Assembly: GCA_020636095.1 (NCBI GenBank)
Contig: JACJYN010000002.1
Span: 992,001-1,056,000, forward strand
Length of the DNA: 64,000 nucleotides
From: Lewinellaceae bacterium
Lineage (GTDB): Bacteria > Bacteroidota > Bacteroidia > Chitinophagales > Saprospiraceae
Direction of reading: 5' to 3'
Shown piece after piece: positions 7,225-17,116 of this stretch. The number at the start of each line of letters is the position of its first letter. Positions within the stretch are counted from its first letter, which is position 1. A model generated the notes under the pieces. That model saw only the letters and a program-made list of their open reading frames with translations. It did not search any database and was not told where the DNA came from. The position numbers and the translations under genes are program-made.

Positions 7225-9162
7225 ATGAAAACTACTCTCCTGCTGCTCGCCGCATGGTTGTGCGGTGCAGCTGCTTTTTGCCAAACCTCCCTTTCCGGAA
7301 AGGTCGTCGACGCTGAGTCCGGCGAGCCCATCCTCTTTGCCTCGGTAGCCCTCTATACAAACGGCGCCTTAACCGCCGGCACGGAAACGGATTTTGATGG
7401 CAACTATTCTTTTTCCAACGTCAATCCGGGCACGTATGAGGTAGAAGTGTCTTATGTAGGTTATGCGAAACGCCGGGTGGACGGCGTCGAGGTAACAGCT
7501 GGGAAAGCGAACAGCCTGGACATTGAAATTTCTTCCGCAGGCGTCGTCCTGCAGGAAGTAGTAGTAACGGACTACAAGGTTCCTCTGGTAGAACAGGATA
7601 ACCTCACTTCAGGCGGTATGATCATCACCAGCGATCAGATCAGGAACCTGCCTACCCGGAACATCAAAAGCCTGGCCGCCACGACCGCTGGCCTGAGCGG
7701 CCGGAAAAAGAACAAAGGAAGAGAGGGCAAAGAAATCAGTATCCGCAGCAGCCGATCCGGCGCCACCGATTACTACATCGATGGTGTCCGCGTCCGGGGT
7801 GAAGGGGGCGCCGCCACTGTGTCGGCAGCTCGTTCCGGCCCGACTGTACTCGCCGGCCAGCTGACCGCCGGCGAATGGAGCGACCTGGACAACTGGGCAA
7901 CCTGGACGGAACTGCTGGAGGAAGATTTCCTGCCCTTCGCTCAAATATGGGAACTGGCGCCTAAAAACCGCTATTCCGTGGAGGTGAAAAACAAAAAGGG
8001 CGCCCCGGTGGCCAACTGCCGGGCCCGGTTGAAAAACTCAACCGGGAAAATACTGTGGTCCACTCTTACGGATAACAACGGCCGGGCCGAATTGTGGAGC
8101 GCCGAAGCCGCCCCGCCGCAAGCTATTGAGCTGGAATACGAAGGCCTGAAAGCCCGGATTGATCAACCGCGCCCCTACCTGGAAGCAATCAACCAAAGCC
8201 GGCTGACCGCCGAATGCCAGGAGAACCAGTCCGCCGATGTGTTTCTTGTAGTAGACGCCACCAGCTCCATGTCCGATGAGATCCACTACCTCAAGGCCGA
8301 GCTGGAAGACGCCATGCTTCGGGTAGAACGCAACCTGCCGGGCGCCGAGCTGCGCACCGGCGCCTTGTTCTACCGGGACCACCAGGATGACTACCTTACC
8401 CGCAGCAGCGCCCTCTCCCCTATCCTGGACTCCACCCTTGCCTTCATCCACCGCCAGAGCGCCGGCGGCGGCGGCGACGGGCCGGAAGCAGTAGAGGTGG
8501 CCCTGAAAGAAGCGCTGGAAAAGCAAGACTGGAACCCGCAGGCCTCCGCCCGCCTGATCTTCCTCATCCTGGATGCACCGCCTCACCAAACGCCGGAGAT
8601 CAGGCAATCCCTACAGCAAAGCATACAAAAGGCGGCGGAAATAGGCGTCAGGATCATTCCCGTGGCCGGCAGCGGCATCGACAAATCCACAGAATACCTG
8701 ATGAAGGCCCTGGCCATCAGCACCAATGGCAGTTATGCTTTTCTTACCAACCACAGCGGTATCGGAGGAGGCCACATCGAACCTACTGCCGGGCCCTACG
8801 ACGTGCTTTTGCTCAACGACCTCATGGTTAAGCTCATCCTGGAAAATGTAATAATGCCGCCCTGCTCGGAGGAAAAAAGCCCGGAAGTGCCTTCGGCAGA
8901 TCAACTCAATCCCGCGCTGCTGGCGCAGGTAAAGTGCTTCCCCAACCCCGCTACCGGGCCGTTCTATCTGCGCCTGGAGCAGGATTTCGACAGGGTGGTG
9001 ATCCGAAACCTGGAGGGCAAGCTGATTCAGGAAAAAGAAAAACTCAAAAAAGGGGATCACGAATTCAACGCCGACAATTGGGCGCCAGGCCTGTATCTGC
9101 TGGAGTTGCACAAGGGTGATGAGGTGGCGGTTGAGAAACTGGTGGTGGAGCGGACGCCGTAA
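7225..9162 (+). CDS. Secreted vWA-domain protein with TonB-plug-like module and T9SS signal
   Basis: From the ATG at 7225 the protein has 645 residues: a signal peptide (MKTTLLLLAAWLCGAAAFCQ), a carboxypeptidase-regulatory-like domain (about 21-110), and a segment closely resembling the plug of TonB receptors (about 115-205, SGATDYYIDGVRVRG) but without any barrel. A linker with Ig-like strands follows. Next comes a von Willebrand A domain (about 340-545) whose metal site reads DATSSMS instead of the usual DxSxS. The end is a T9SS sorting domain (CFPNPATGPFYL to KLVVER). It is probably exported and surface-attached through T9SS; adhesion or complex assembly is inferred from vWA families. Confidence 0.8.
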   Translation: MKTTLLLLAAWLCGAAAFCQTSLSGKVVDAESGEPILFASVALYTNGALTAGTETDFDGNYSFSNVNPGTYEVEVSYVGYAKRRVDGVEVTAGKANSLDIEISSAGVVLQEVVVTDYKVPLVEQDNLTSGGMIITSDQIRNLPTRNIKSLAATTAGLSGRKKNKGREGKEISIRSSRSGATDYYIDGVRVRGEGGAATVSAARSGPTVLAGQLTAGEWSDLDNWATWTELLEEDFLPFAQIWELAPKNRYSVEVKNKKGAPVANCRARLKNSTGKILWSTLTDNNGRAELWSAEAAPPQAIELEYEGLKARIDQPRPYLEAINQSRLTAECQENQSADVFLVVDATSSMSDEIHYLKAELEDAMLRVERNLPGAELRTGALFYRDHQDDYLTRSSALSPILDSTLAFIHRQSAGGGGDGPEAVEVALKEALEKQDWNPQASARLIFLILDAPPHQTPEIRQSLQQSIQKAAEIGVRIIPVAGSGIDKSTEYLMKALAISTNGSYAFLTNHSGIGGGHIEPTAGPYDVLLLNDLMVKLILENVIMPPCSEEKSPEVPSADQLNPALLAQVKCFPNPATGPFYLRLEQDFDRVVIRNLEGKLIQEKEKLKKGDHEFNADNWAPGLYLLELHKGDEVAVEKLVVERTP

Positions 9163-9176
9163 GCCGCCGCCGAACA

Positions 9177-12100
9177 TCAGTCATTTCCGAGGCGAACCAC
9201 CTTCTGAACAACCACCGGGGTTCCGCTTTCCGTATCCCGAATACGAACCAACAGCAAGCCGGGAGGGAGCTCATCCTGCTTTATATGAACATGTAATGCC
9301 TTGCCCCGTGGCAGCAGCCGGGAATAAACCTCCCGCCCCTCAGCATTGAGAACCGAAAGCTGATATGTGCCGGCGCCTAAAGGAATATCTGACTGCAGGT
9401 AAAGCCCCCGCCGGAAAGGATTGGGGAAAATGCGCACATCGATGCCGGTTGTATTGAGAGACGAAATTTGCGTCAATTCCTCCACCAGGGTGTTTTGGGT
9501 AGTGTTCGTTACGATGGGAGCATTCGCGTCAAAATAGATCTCCGCTGTATTTTCAATAATGCTTCCGAAGAGGGCGCCTGCCTGAGGTTGGATGCGGTAC
9601 CGCACATAGCCCTGGCTGGCAGCCCAACAGCAGGCGCTGTCCGGAAGGTTGATATTGGGAAACTCGAAACGCAGTGTACCATCCGTTTCCAGATATACCC
9701 GGTAGGAATGGCTGGCAGCCACCGGTTCAAAAGTGCTCAGTCCCAGTTGGGAATCCAGTTGATCTTCAATGCTTACCTGGAAAGCAGTATCATTGCCGGT
9801 ATTCTGAAACCGGATGGTGTATTCCAGCGCTTCACCCTCCAGGATCTCAAAACGGGGGGCGCCCCGGTTGGGCTCCACCAGTTTGTCATTGGGGTCGTAG
9901 GCGCAGCGCACCACTGTACGATAGCTGGCCGCTCTACCCGCCACCAATGCACCTCCCGGCGCCTGAAACCAGGAACCGGCAGAGTACTGCAGAGTATCGC
10001 CGGTGCTCTGCTCATCGGGTATCAGCACCAGAAGCTCCACCTGTTGCGTTTGCCCGGGAGCCATAGCCAGGAACGTCCAGTAATAGGCGCCGGCAGCAGT
10101 GCTGTCAGGGGGAGGGACAGCTTCCAGAAATTCTACGTTGGGGTCCGGGACGAAGTTCACTACTCCATTCCCCACCATGCTGCCTTCGTTCTTCAGGCTA
10201 AGCCATAGGGGCGCCGGAGTAGAACAGCGGCTGAACCCCGTCTGAATGGCCGGGGCCACCCGAGCGGAAGCAGTAGCCGGCGCCAGTCCGATCTCAATGA
10301 AAGCCCCCTGCCCAGCGGGAAATTCCAGGTTATACTCGCCGGGGCCGGTAGCCACCCAGTCCGGGTTGCCGGGATAGGCCAGTTGGTAGCTCCCTTCCGC
10401 CACGATGTACTGAAAGCCGCCCTGCTCATCCGTAAAGGTAATGCTTCCGGCGGGGAAGAGCGCCAGCCGCTGGCCGGGCAAAGTGGGCTCCCCTGGATCG
10501 CGGGAGCCGTCCTCATTGAGGTCATAGTAGCAAAGCCCCCATACACGGAAGCCGGCGCCTCTGTTCTGCAAATATCCCAGCTGATCATCCTCCTGGCCGG
10601 CAAAGCATACTTCCGGCAGGCCATCGCCATCTAGGTCGGTGGCCAGGATGCGGAAAATATCCCGGGCAACGTCGCTGGCCACCAGCTGAACAGGGCCGAA
10701 GTTGCCGTTGCCATCCAGGTTCTCGAACCAGAAGATATCCGAATAGCCGCCCGCCAGAATATCCTGGTCGCCATCGCCGTCCAGGTCGGCAGCGGCAACG
10801 CTCTGGGCCCTGTCGAGCTGATCGGTTAGCAGGATGGGAGTGAAAGCAGGATTGGCGCCATTGATATAAGCCACAACCTGGTTGAGGCTCTTGTAAGCCA
10901 CCACCAGGTCCGGGCGGGTGTCATCATTCAGAAGAGCGGCGGTAAAATCCGTACCGGGGGCGCGGTTATCGATCTGGATGGGATTGTCATTGTCAAAAGT
11001 CCCCTGGCCGTCCAGATTGGGCGCCCAGTCGATGCCAGCCGATGAGGTGATAACGGGGTCTTCGTCTCCATCCTGGTCCACATCAACACCCATGAGCGCC
11101 GTCACACCGGGTTCGTAGTAAAATGCCAGTTGATCGTGGAAAAAGTCCTCTCCATTGACGTTTTCAGACCAGCCGGTATTGTGCTGAAAGGTTTCGTAAT
11201 GCAGCACGTCGGGGAAACCGTCTCCGTTCAGGTCCGCTTTTCCGATAGCGGGAGGCCCGTCCACATCCGCCGTCAATTCGGCCAGAGTATTGAACCCACC
11301 CAGGCCGTCTTCGTTGAAAACTGCGCCGAGGGTTATGGCCATATCCCTGCCGATGATAATGTCGAGGCCGCCATCCTGATCTATATCGGTAAGAAAGGCG
11401 TCTGTGGGCCGGGCCCAGTCATTCAGCCCATTTATTTCCAGAAAAGGATATGCATCTCCCGAATTGAAGAACCAGTTGATCTCCGGTTCGCTATTGCCTA
11501 CCAGCAGCAGGTCGGAGAGCTGGTCGCCATTCAGGTCGCCGGCGTCCATGGCTTTGAGAGCAGTAACTCTTCCCGTAAGCTGCCTGACGGCGAACTGGGC
11601 ATTCCCCTCGTTGAGCAGCAGGCGGGCGCCTTCGGACCCCGAAGTTAGCAGGTCGGGCAGTCCATCTCCGTCAAAATCGGCGGTGCTCACCACCAGGCTG
11701 TTATTCGTGTGGGTATCCAGCAGTACCCCGGCGGTAAAATCGCCGCTGCCGTCCTCATTCCGGTACCAGTAGGTATTGCCATTGGTGCGCGAGCTGGCGA
11801 TCACATCCGGAAAGCCATCCATATCGATATCGGCTACCGCCAGGCCGGCAGCGCCCAACAGTCCGCTGATGGTAGTGCGGGTGATCGTCTCGCCGTTATT
11901 GATATTTTCGAAAAGATAAACCCGCTCGAAGGACCCATTGGCGCCGATGGAGGTTGCGCAGTAGTCTTCGTCTCCATCGAGGTCGAAATCAAAACTGCGG
12001 ATGTGATAGGAGCCGGAAGCGCCGCCAAGCAATTGCTGAGGCCCAAAGCTGCTGCCCTGCCCCAGGTTGGGAAACCAATCATAGCGGTTGCCTAGCTTGA

Positions 12101-12731
12101 CTACCGGATCCGGTTCACCGTCCCCGTTAGGGTCAAAGGCGAAAACTACGGTTGGATTATCCAACTGGGTGGCGATCAAATTCTGGCTGCCGAAGGTAAG
12201 TGTCCCATTCATTCGTTCTCTCCAGCCCAAAGCGCCTTCATCGTAATCCGCCAGCAGCAAGTCAGTGTCTCCGTCGCCATCCAGGTCGGCGAAGTTGAAG
12301 CCCCGGATGCCCGCCAGGCCATCCAGCAAAATCTGCCGTCCGCTGAACTGCCCATCCTGGTTTTCATACCAGGAGATCTGGCTGTACGGCGCCGCTCCTT
12401 CCCCAATAGCGATATCTTCATCTCCATCGGCGTCAACATCGTGAAAAACCAAAGAGGGGAAACCGTTGAGTACCGGTTCAATGATATGATAGCGGAAGCC
12501 GCCGCTGAGTGTTTCTATCCACGCTATTCCCGGCGTATCGTAAAAGTCATTGGAAGCAGTGACCATATCAAGGTCGCCGTCGCCGTCCACATCGGTAAAG
12601 GTGCTGGCGAAAGGGGAACGCTGGCGAATGTTAAGGTATTCCGGCCGCTCAAAATCCTGAGCAGAAAGGCCGAAAAAGCTTCCAAAAGCAAAGAGGAACA
12701 GCCATTTTTCCAGAGCGCGTTGCCGGTGCAT
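9177..12731 (-). CDS. Large secreted FG-GAP/VCBS-repeat protein with T9SS signal
   Basis: The ATG at 12731 starts 1184 residues with a signal peptide (LFLFAFGSFFGLSAQ); an upstream in-frame start would put 14 charged residues before it. More than a dozen FG-GAP-type repeats with calcium-binding DxDGDGxxD motifs (DVDGDGDLD, DLDGDGDTD) fill about residues 30-760 and should fold as beta-propellers. A short SdrD/CarboxypepD-like domain (YYDLNEDGSRDPGEP) follows. A DUF7619-like segment starts near YDPNDKLVEP and includes YTIRFQNTGND and ENTAEIYFDANAPI. A T9SS sorting domain (IFPNPFRRGLYL) closes it. It is surface-exposed or released; its ligand is unknown. Confidence 0.85.
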   Translation of the reverse strand: MHRQRALEKWLFLFAFGSFFGLSAQDFERPEYLNIRQRSPFASTFTDVDGDGDLDMVTASNDFYDTPGIAWIETLSGGFRYHIIEPVLNGFPSLVFHDVDADGDEDIAIGEGAAPYSQISWYENQDGQFSGRQILLDGLAGIRGFNFADLDGDGDTDLLLADYDEGALGWRERMNGTLTFGSQNLIATQLDNPTVVFAFDPNGDGEPDPVVKLGNRYDWFPNLGQGSSFGPQQLLGGASGSYHIRSFDFDLDGDEDYCATSIGANGSFERVYLFENINNGETITRTTISGLLGAAGLAVADIDMDGFPDVIASSRTNGNTYWYRNEDGSGDFTAGVLLDTHTNNSLVVSTADFDGDGLPDLLTSGSEGARLLLNEGNAQFAVRQLTGRVTALKAMDAGDLNGDQLSDLLLVGNSEPEINWFFNSGDAYPFLEINGLNDWARPTDAFLTDIDQDGGLDIIIGRDMAITLGAVFNEDGLGGFNTLAELTADVDGPPAIGKADLNGDGFPDVLHYETFQHNTGWSENVNGEDFFHDQLAFYYEPGVTALMGVDVDQDGDEDPVITSSAGIDWAPNLDGQGTFDNDNPIQIDNRAPGTDFTAALLNDDTRPDLVVAYKSLNQVVAYINGANPAFTPILLTDQLDRAQSVAAADLDGDGDQDILAGGYSDIFWFENLDGNGNFGPVQLVASDVARDIFRILATDLDGDGLPEVCFAGQEDDQLGYLQNRGAGFRVWGLCYYDLNEDGSRDPGEPTLPGQRLALFPAGSITFTDEQGGFQYIVAEGSYQLAYPGNPDWVATGPGEYNLEFPAGQGAFIEIGLAPATASARVAPAIQTGFSRCSTPAPLWLSLKNEGSMVGNGVVNFVPDPNVEFLEAVPPPDSTAAGAYYWTFLAMAPGQTQQVELLVLIPDEQSTGDTLQYSAGSWFQAPGGALVAGRAASYRTVVRCAYDPNDKLVEPNRGAPRFEILEGEALEYTIRFQNTGNDTAFQVSIEDQLDSQLGLSTFEPVAASHSYRVYLETDGTLRFEFPNINLPDSACCWAASQGYVRYRIQPQAGALFGSIIENTAEIYFDANAPIVTNTTQNTLVEELTQISSLNTTGIDVRIFPNPFRRGLYLQSDIPLGAGTYQLSVLNAEGREVYSRLLPRGKALHVHIKQDELPPGLLLVRIRDTESGTPVVVQKVVRLGND

Positions 12732-12770
12732 ATTCTGACATTTAGGGTTTACCGATCCATTGCAACGCGC

Positions 12771-12778
12771 CAAAGATA
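12771..12778 (-). promoter_or_regulatory. -7 element upstream of the FG-GAP gene
   Basis: The minus strand reads TATCTTTG, a perfect TAnnTTTG box, 40 bases upstream of the ATG at 12731. No clear -33 TTTG is seen at the usual distance, only a T-rich run, so the promoter is probable rather than certain. Confidence 0.55.
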
Positions 12779-12801
12779 AGGAGTCAGGAAAAAAAAACCA
12801 T

Positions 12802-13866
12802 CTAAACTGCTTCTTTCTGCGGCATTTCTACTCTCGTCCTCGGCAGGCACTCCGGATATTTTTCCTGGATAAACGAAATGAGCTGCTCGCGGATATCGCA
12901 CCGCAGGTCCCAGGCATCAGGAGCATTGCGGGCGCTCATGAGGATGCGCAGCTCCATGGCGTGGCGGTCGGAGTTGGTCACCTGAATATTTTTCACCCGG
13001 CCGTCCCATTTTTCGTGTTTTTCAATGATCTCGAAATAGAATTTCCGAAGTTCTCCAACCGGCAGGCGGTAATCGGTGTACAAATAGACATAGCCCAGCA
13101 GTTGAGCGGAAGTGCGGGTCCAGTTTTGGAAAGGTTTTTCATTAAAATAATTGAGCGGCACCACCAGCCTGCGTTCATCCCAGATGCGGATAACCACATA
13201 GGTGAGCGTGATCTCTTCGATCTTGCCCCACTCCCCTTCCACAATCACCACATCGTCGATGCGGATGGGCTGGGTGAAGGCCAGCTGAAAGCCCGCCAGC
13301 AGATTGGCGATCGACTTCTGCGCCGCCAGGCCGATGATGATGCCGGCCACCCCGGCTGAAGCCAGCAGGCCGGCGCCCAGCTCCCGCACCCGGTCAAATT
13401 GCAGCAGGATGAAGGCAATCACCACAATGATCGCCACGAAAATGATCACCTGCTTGATGTACTGAAACTGGGTAATGATCTTGCGTCCTTCCAGATTATC
13501 CTGCACATCGATCCGGTAGCGGTCGGTTACCAGGTCGCTCACTACATCGGCAACCTGCACAAACAGAGCGCCGCCAGCGATGTACATCGCTATCTCCAGC
13601 AACAGAGTAGCGGTTGCGACTTTTTCAGCGGGAAGGCCAAAAGTAACCGGCGCCGCCAGTGCAAAAATGATAGGCGCCAGCCAGAGCGAGGGCGTCCGAA
13701 GGTTGCTGTTAATGGAGCGCAGCAACAGGAAGTCGCGCTTTTTACCATACCACCTGAAGCCCTTGAAGACCAACCAGGTAAGAATAAAACCGGTAAGTGC
13801 AGCGCCGGCGAAGATAAGTACCCAACGCAACCATTCAGAAGCATTTTCTAACAATCCGGATAACAT
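12802..13866 (-). CDS. MscS-family mechanosensitive ion channel
   Basis: A 354-residue inner-membrane protein. Hydrophobic helices lie at about 13-35, 57-75, 83-105 and 130-152. They are followed by the pore-lining helix rich in Gly/Ala (LLASAGVAGIIIGLAAQKSI) and the beta domain (PIRIDDVVIVEGEWGKIEEI, RIWDERRLVVPLNYF) that define MscS. Such channels open under membrane tension to relieve hypo-osmotic shock. The C-terminal domain has the usual alpha-beta cage composition. The gene stands alone, with about 70 bases to the FG-GAP gene and 209 to porX. No defect seen. Confidence 0.93.
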   Translation of the reverse strand: MLSGLLENASEWLRWVLIFAGAALTGFILTWLVFKGFRWYGKKRDFLLLRSINSNLRTPSLWLAPIIFALAAPVTFGLPAEKVATATLLLEIAMYIAGGALFVQVADVVSDLVTDRYRIDVQDNLEGRKIITQFQYIKQVIIFVAIIVVIAFILLQFDRVRELGAGLLASAGVAGIIIGLAAQKSIANLLAGFQLAFTQPIRIDDVVIVEGEWGKIEEITLTYVVIRIWDERRLVVPLNYFNEKPFQNWTRTSAQLLGYVYLYTDYRLPVGELRKFYFEIIEKHEKWDGRVKNIQVTNSDRHAMELRILMSARNAPDAWDLRCDIREQLISFIQEKYPECLPRTRVEMPQKEAV

Positions 13867-14075
13867 GAATCAAGGGTTTTTTATTTCGAAGGTAAAAACC
13901 ACTTGGTTTGTTTGGTTGGGGCAGGTATTATTATATTGTTATATTGTTAGGTGGAAGTGGCCGGCCTCATGGCCGCAATACTACGATATTACACTTCAAT
14001 ATTGAGGCTGCTCCGGAAAGTCGAGTTTGGCACTTTGATGGTCAAAAATGCCAACTTTTATTTGGATTCCACCCC

Positions 14076-15629
14076 CTACTTGGCCCTCATCCGCACCACC
14101 GGGCAGATCATTTCCTCCAGCGAAATTCCCCCGTGCTGGAAAGTATTCTTGTAGTAATTGTGGTAGTAGTTATAGTTATTTGGGTAAAGGAAGAACTTAT
14201 CCTCCTTGGCGAAGATGAAGGTCGAGCTCACATTAGGCCGCGGCAGCATAGCGTCCTTAGGGTCGCGAACGTCGAGTACATCGCGGCGTTCGTATTGCAG
14301 GTTTCGGCCCACCTTGTAGCGGAGGTTGGTGGTCGTTTCCCGGTCGCCCACTACCCGGGACGGGGTATTGACCCGGATAGTGCCATGGTCGGTGGTCACG
14401 AAAAGCTGAATACCTCGCTCCGCCGCCCGTTGCAGCGCCTGCCAGAGGGGGGAGTTTTCGAACCAGGAACGGGTAAGGGAACGATAAGCCTTTTCGTCAC
14501 CCGCCAGTTCTTTGAGGACTTCCATTTCCGTGCGGGCATGGGAGAGCATATCGATAAAGTTATACACGATAACGGTCAGGTCATTTTGCAGGTAGTTGAG
14601 GATGTTGTCCTGCACCTGCTTGGCGTGGTGGGCATTGGTGACCTTAATATAGTCGAAGCGGATATCCTTGCGGAACGTGCGGCCGATATTTTCCGCCAGC
14701 AGATCGTGCTCATGGAGGTTTTTCCCTCCTTCGTCGTTGTCATTTTTCCACCATTGAGGATAGTGCTTTTCAATTTCGGACGGCATCATACCCGCAAAAA
14801 TAGCATTGCGGCTGTACTGAGTAGAAGTGGGCAGGATGCTGTAAAAGAAATCCTCCTCTTCAACCCGGTAGTATTCCGTCAGGATGGGCTCGATCATTTT
14901 CCACTGATCGTACCGGAGGTTATCGAGCAGCAACAAGACCGTGGGCACTTTGTCGTCTATCTCCGGAAATATTTTTGACCGCAGCAAACTGTTGGACATG
15001 ACCGGCCCGGAGCCATGCTGCACCCAGTTGAGGTAACTATTGACAATGTAGCGGGAAAACTCGTTATTGGCTTCGCTTTTCTGGTTGGACAGAATATCGG
15101 TCATCCCAACCGAATTGGATTCGTCGATCTTGAGTTCCCAACCGATTATCTTGCGGTAGACTTCCACCCACTCCTCATAATCCAGGCCGCTGTTGATCTG
15201 CATGAAAATCTGGCGGAATTCCTGTTGGTAGTCAGAGGATGTTTTTTCCCGCACCAGCCGTTTATTATCGACAATCTTTTTGAGGGTCAGCAGTATCTGG
15301 TTGGGGTTTACGGGCTTGATGAGATAATCTGTGATCTGAGAGCCCAGGGCTTCCTCCATGACGTTCTCCGCCTCATTTTTGGTGATCATCACGATCGGAA
15401 GGTGAGGTTTCTGGCTTTTGATCTTCGCCAGGGTTTCCAGGCCGGTAATACCCGGCATGCTTTCGTCCAGGAATACGATGTCGATGTCTCCATTGGTTTC
15501 ACATTCCTCCAGGGCGTCATGGCCATTGGTAACGGTAATGACTTCGTATCCTTTCTTTTCGAGAAACATCAACTGGGGTTTGAGCAGGTCGATCTCATCG
15601 TCTGCCCAAAGAATTGTAATTTTATCCAT
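14076..15629 (-). CDS. porX: T9SS response regulator with PglZ domain
   Basis: A 517-residue cytoplasmic protein. The receiver domain (1-125) has the acidic pair D10/D11, phospho-acceptor D55 in VFLDESMPG, T83 and K105 in YLIKPVNP. The rest is a PglZ alkaline-phosphatase-like domain with metal-site motifs LLLDNLRYDQW, NFIDMLSH and TTDHGTIRV. This exact fusion defines PorX, which with the histidine kinase PorY controls type IX secretion genes and, in studied species, acts as a phosphodiesterase and partner of a sigma factor. It is single in this window; porY is not present. It fits the many T9SS substrates encoded nearby. Confidence 0.95.
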   Translation of the reverse strand: MDKITILWADDEIDLLKPQLMFLEKKGYEVITVTNGHDALEECETNGDIDIVFLDESMPGITGLETLAKIKSQKPHLPIVMITKNEAENVMEEALGSQITDYLIKPVNPNQILLTLKKIVDNKRLVREKTSSDYQQEFRQIFMQINSGLDYEEWVEVYRKIIGWELKIDESNSVGMTDILSNQKSEANNEFSRYIVNSYLNWVQHGSGPVMSNSLLRSKIFPEIDDKVPTVLLLLDNLRYDQWKMIEPILTEYYRVEEEDFFYSILPTSTQYSRNAIFAGMMPSEIEKHYPQWWKNDNDEGGKNLHEHDLLAENIGRTFRKDIRFDYIKVTNAHHAKQVQDNILNYLQNDLTVIVYNFIDMLSHARTEMEVLKELAGDEKAYRSLTRSWFENSPLWQALQRAAERGIQLFVTTDHGTIRVNTPSRVVGDRETTTNLRYKVGRNLQYERRDVLDVRDPKDAMLPRPNVSSTFIFAKEDKFFLYPNNYNYYHNYYKNTFQHGGISLEEMICPVVRMRAK

Positions 15630-15777
15630 TAGGTCTGTTTGTTATTCGTGTACTCTTTAATAAACTTTCGGGGCCAATTATTGCCTATTGTCTGAAATAG
15701 GGAAAGATATTGAATTATAATCATAAACCCATAAGCTCCTCCGTCAGTTCTCCTGGTAGAGAAAGGTTAGATAAAAT

Positions 15778-17010
15778 ATGAAGAATAAAAAAATAGTGAA
15801 TGACCCGGTCTACGGGTTTATCAGCATACCGGACGGCCTCATCTTCGGCCTGATCGAGCACCCGTACTTTCAACGGCTGCGCCGCATCAAACAGACCAGC
15901 CTGACCCACCTCGTATATCCGGGGGCATTGCATACGCGGTTTCACCATGCCATCGGCGCGCTGCATCTGATGCAGGAGGCCATTGAAGTGCTCCGTTCCA
16001 AAGGCGTAACGATCAACCAGGCGGAAGCGGAAGGCGCCTGTGTGGCCATCCTCCTTCACGATATCGGCCACGGCCCTTTTTCACATACGCTGGAACATAC
16101 CCTGTTTCAGGGGGTCACCCACGAAGAGCTGTCGCTTTTGTTTATGGAACGCCTCAACCAGATCTTCGACGGGCAATTATCCCTGGCTATGGACATCTTT
16201 CAGGGGCATTACTCCAAGCCCTTCCTGCACCAGCTCGTATCCGGACAGCTCGACATGGACCGCATGGACTACCTCAACCGCGACAGCTTCTTCACCGGCG
16301 TTCACGAAGGAGTGATCGGTTATGACCGGATTATAAAAATGTTATCGGTCCGGGATGGAGAGCTGGTCGTCGAAGAAAAAGGCATCTATTCCATAGAAAA
16401 ATTTCTCATTGCCCGCCGCCTGATGTACTGGCAGGTATATCTTCACAAAACGGTGCTTTCCGCCGAACAAATGCTCATCGCAGCCCTGCGCCGCGCCAAA
16501 GCGCTGACAAAGCAGGGCGCCCAGTTGCCGGCTTCCGGCCCACTGGCCTTTTTTCTTCAGCGCCAACCTACCCGCCAGGACTTCATAAAAGACGGGGACC
16601 GCCTGCTAGGACAGTTCGCCAAACTCGACGACTTCGACATCGTTTCCGGGCTCAAAAGCTGGATGGAAAGCGAAGACAAGGTGCTTTCCTTTTTATCGTC
16701 CAGCATCATTAACCGACGTCTATTCCGGCTGGAATTTAGCAACAACCCTTTCGACGAAGCCTACATTCAAGAGGTGCGCCGGGGCATACTCGCCTGGAGT
16801 GGGTTGAACGAGGAGGCCCTCGAATATCTCCTCCTTCAGGGGAAGGAGTCCAACAGCGCCTATACTACCTCCAAGGATGAGATCAAAATCCTGCATAAGA
16901 GCGGCGAGGTGCTGCCCATGTCGGAGAGTACCGACTACGACTTGCAGTCGCGCGCCGTTACCAAGCATTACCTCTGTTATCCCAAAGTAAAGTTTTCCAA
17001 ACAAAAGTAG
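15778..17010 (+). CDS. HD-domain phosphohydrolase (dNTPase-like)
   Basis: A 410-residue protein of the SAMHD1/dGTPase-like HD superfamily. The metal-binding set is visible: His56/57 in TRFHHAIG, H94-D95 in LLHDIGHGPFSH, and an Asp in QLDMDRMDYLNRD (about 159-164). The N-terminal DPVYGFISIP and HPYFQRLRRI stretches are typical of the family branch common in Bacteroidota. It likely hydrolyses nucleotides in the cytoplasm, but the substrate cannot be deduced. It is divergent from porX across a 148-base gap and about 100 bases upstream of the MFS gene. Confidence 0.88.
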   Translation: MKNKKIVNDPVYGFISIPDGLIFGLIEHPYFQRLRRIKQTSLTHLVYPGALHTRFHHAIGALHLMQEAIEVLRSKGVTINQAEAEGACVAILLHDIGHGPFSHTLEHTLFQGVTHEELSLLFMERLNQIFDGQLSLAMDIFQGHYSKPFLHQLVSGQLDMDRMDYLNRDSFFTGVHEGVIGYDRIIKMLSVRDGELVVEEKGIYSIEKFLIARRLMYWQVYLHKTVLSAEQMLIAALRRAKALTKQGAQLPASGPLAFFLQRQPTRQDFIKDGDRLLGQFAKLDDFDIVSGLKSWMESEDKVLSFLSSSIINRRLFRLEFSNNPFDEAYIQEVRRGILAWSGLNEEALEYLLLQGKESNSAYTTSKDEIKILHKSGEVLPMSESTDYDLQSRAVTKHYLCYPKVKFSKQK

Positions 17011-17116
17011 TTTCCCGGAAACTATTCTCCTTCATCAAGCATTACAATGGTTCAACATTTCCGGGCCTCTTCCCCATCCTTTGTACTCTGTTATACACCG
17101 AAGAGAAATAAAAACC

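Noticed and set aside
7005..7331. 108-codon reading frame on the minus strand upstream of the vWA gene
   Set aside because: It overlaps the start and signal peptide of the real gene, and its internal repeat (FWQYSRVSNML/FWKYWQVSQML) follows from the imperfect DNA repeats in the leader.
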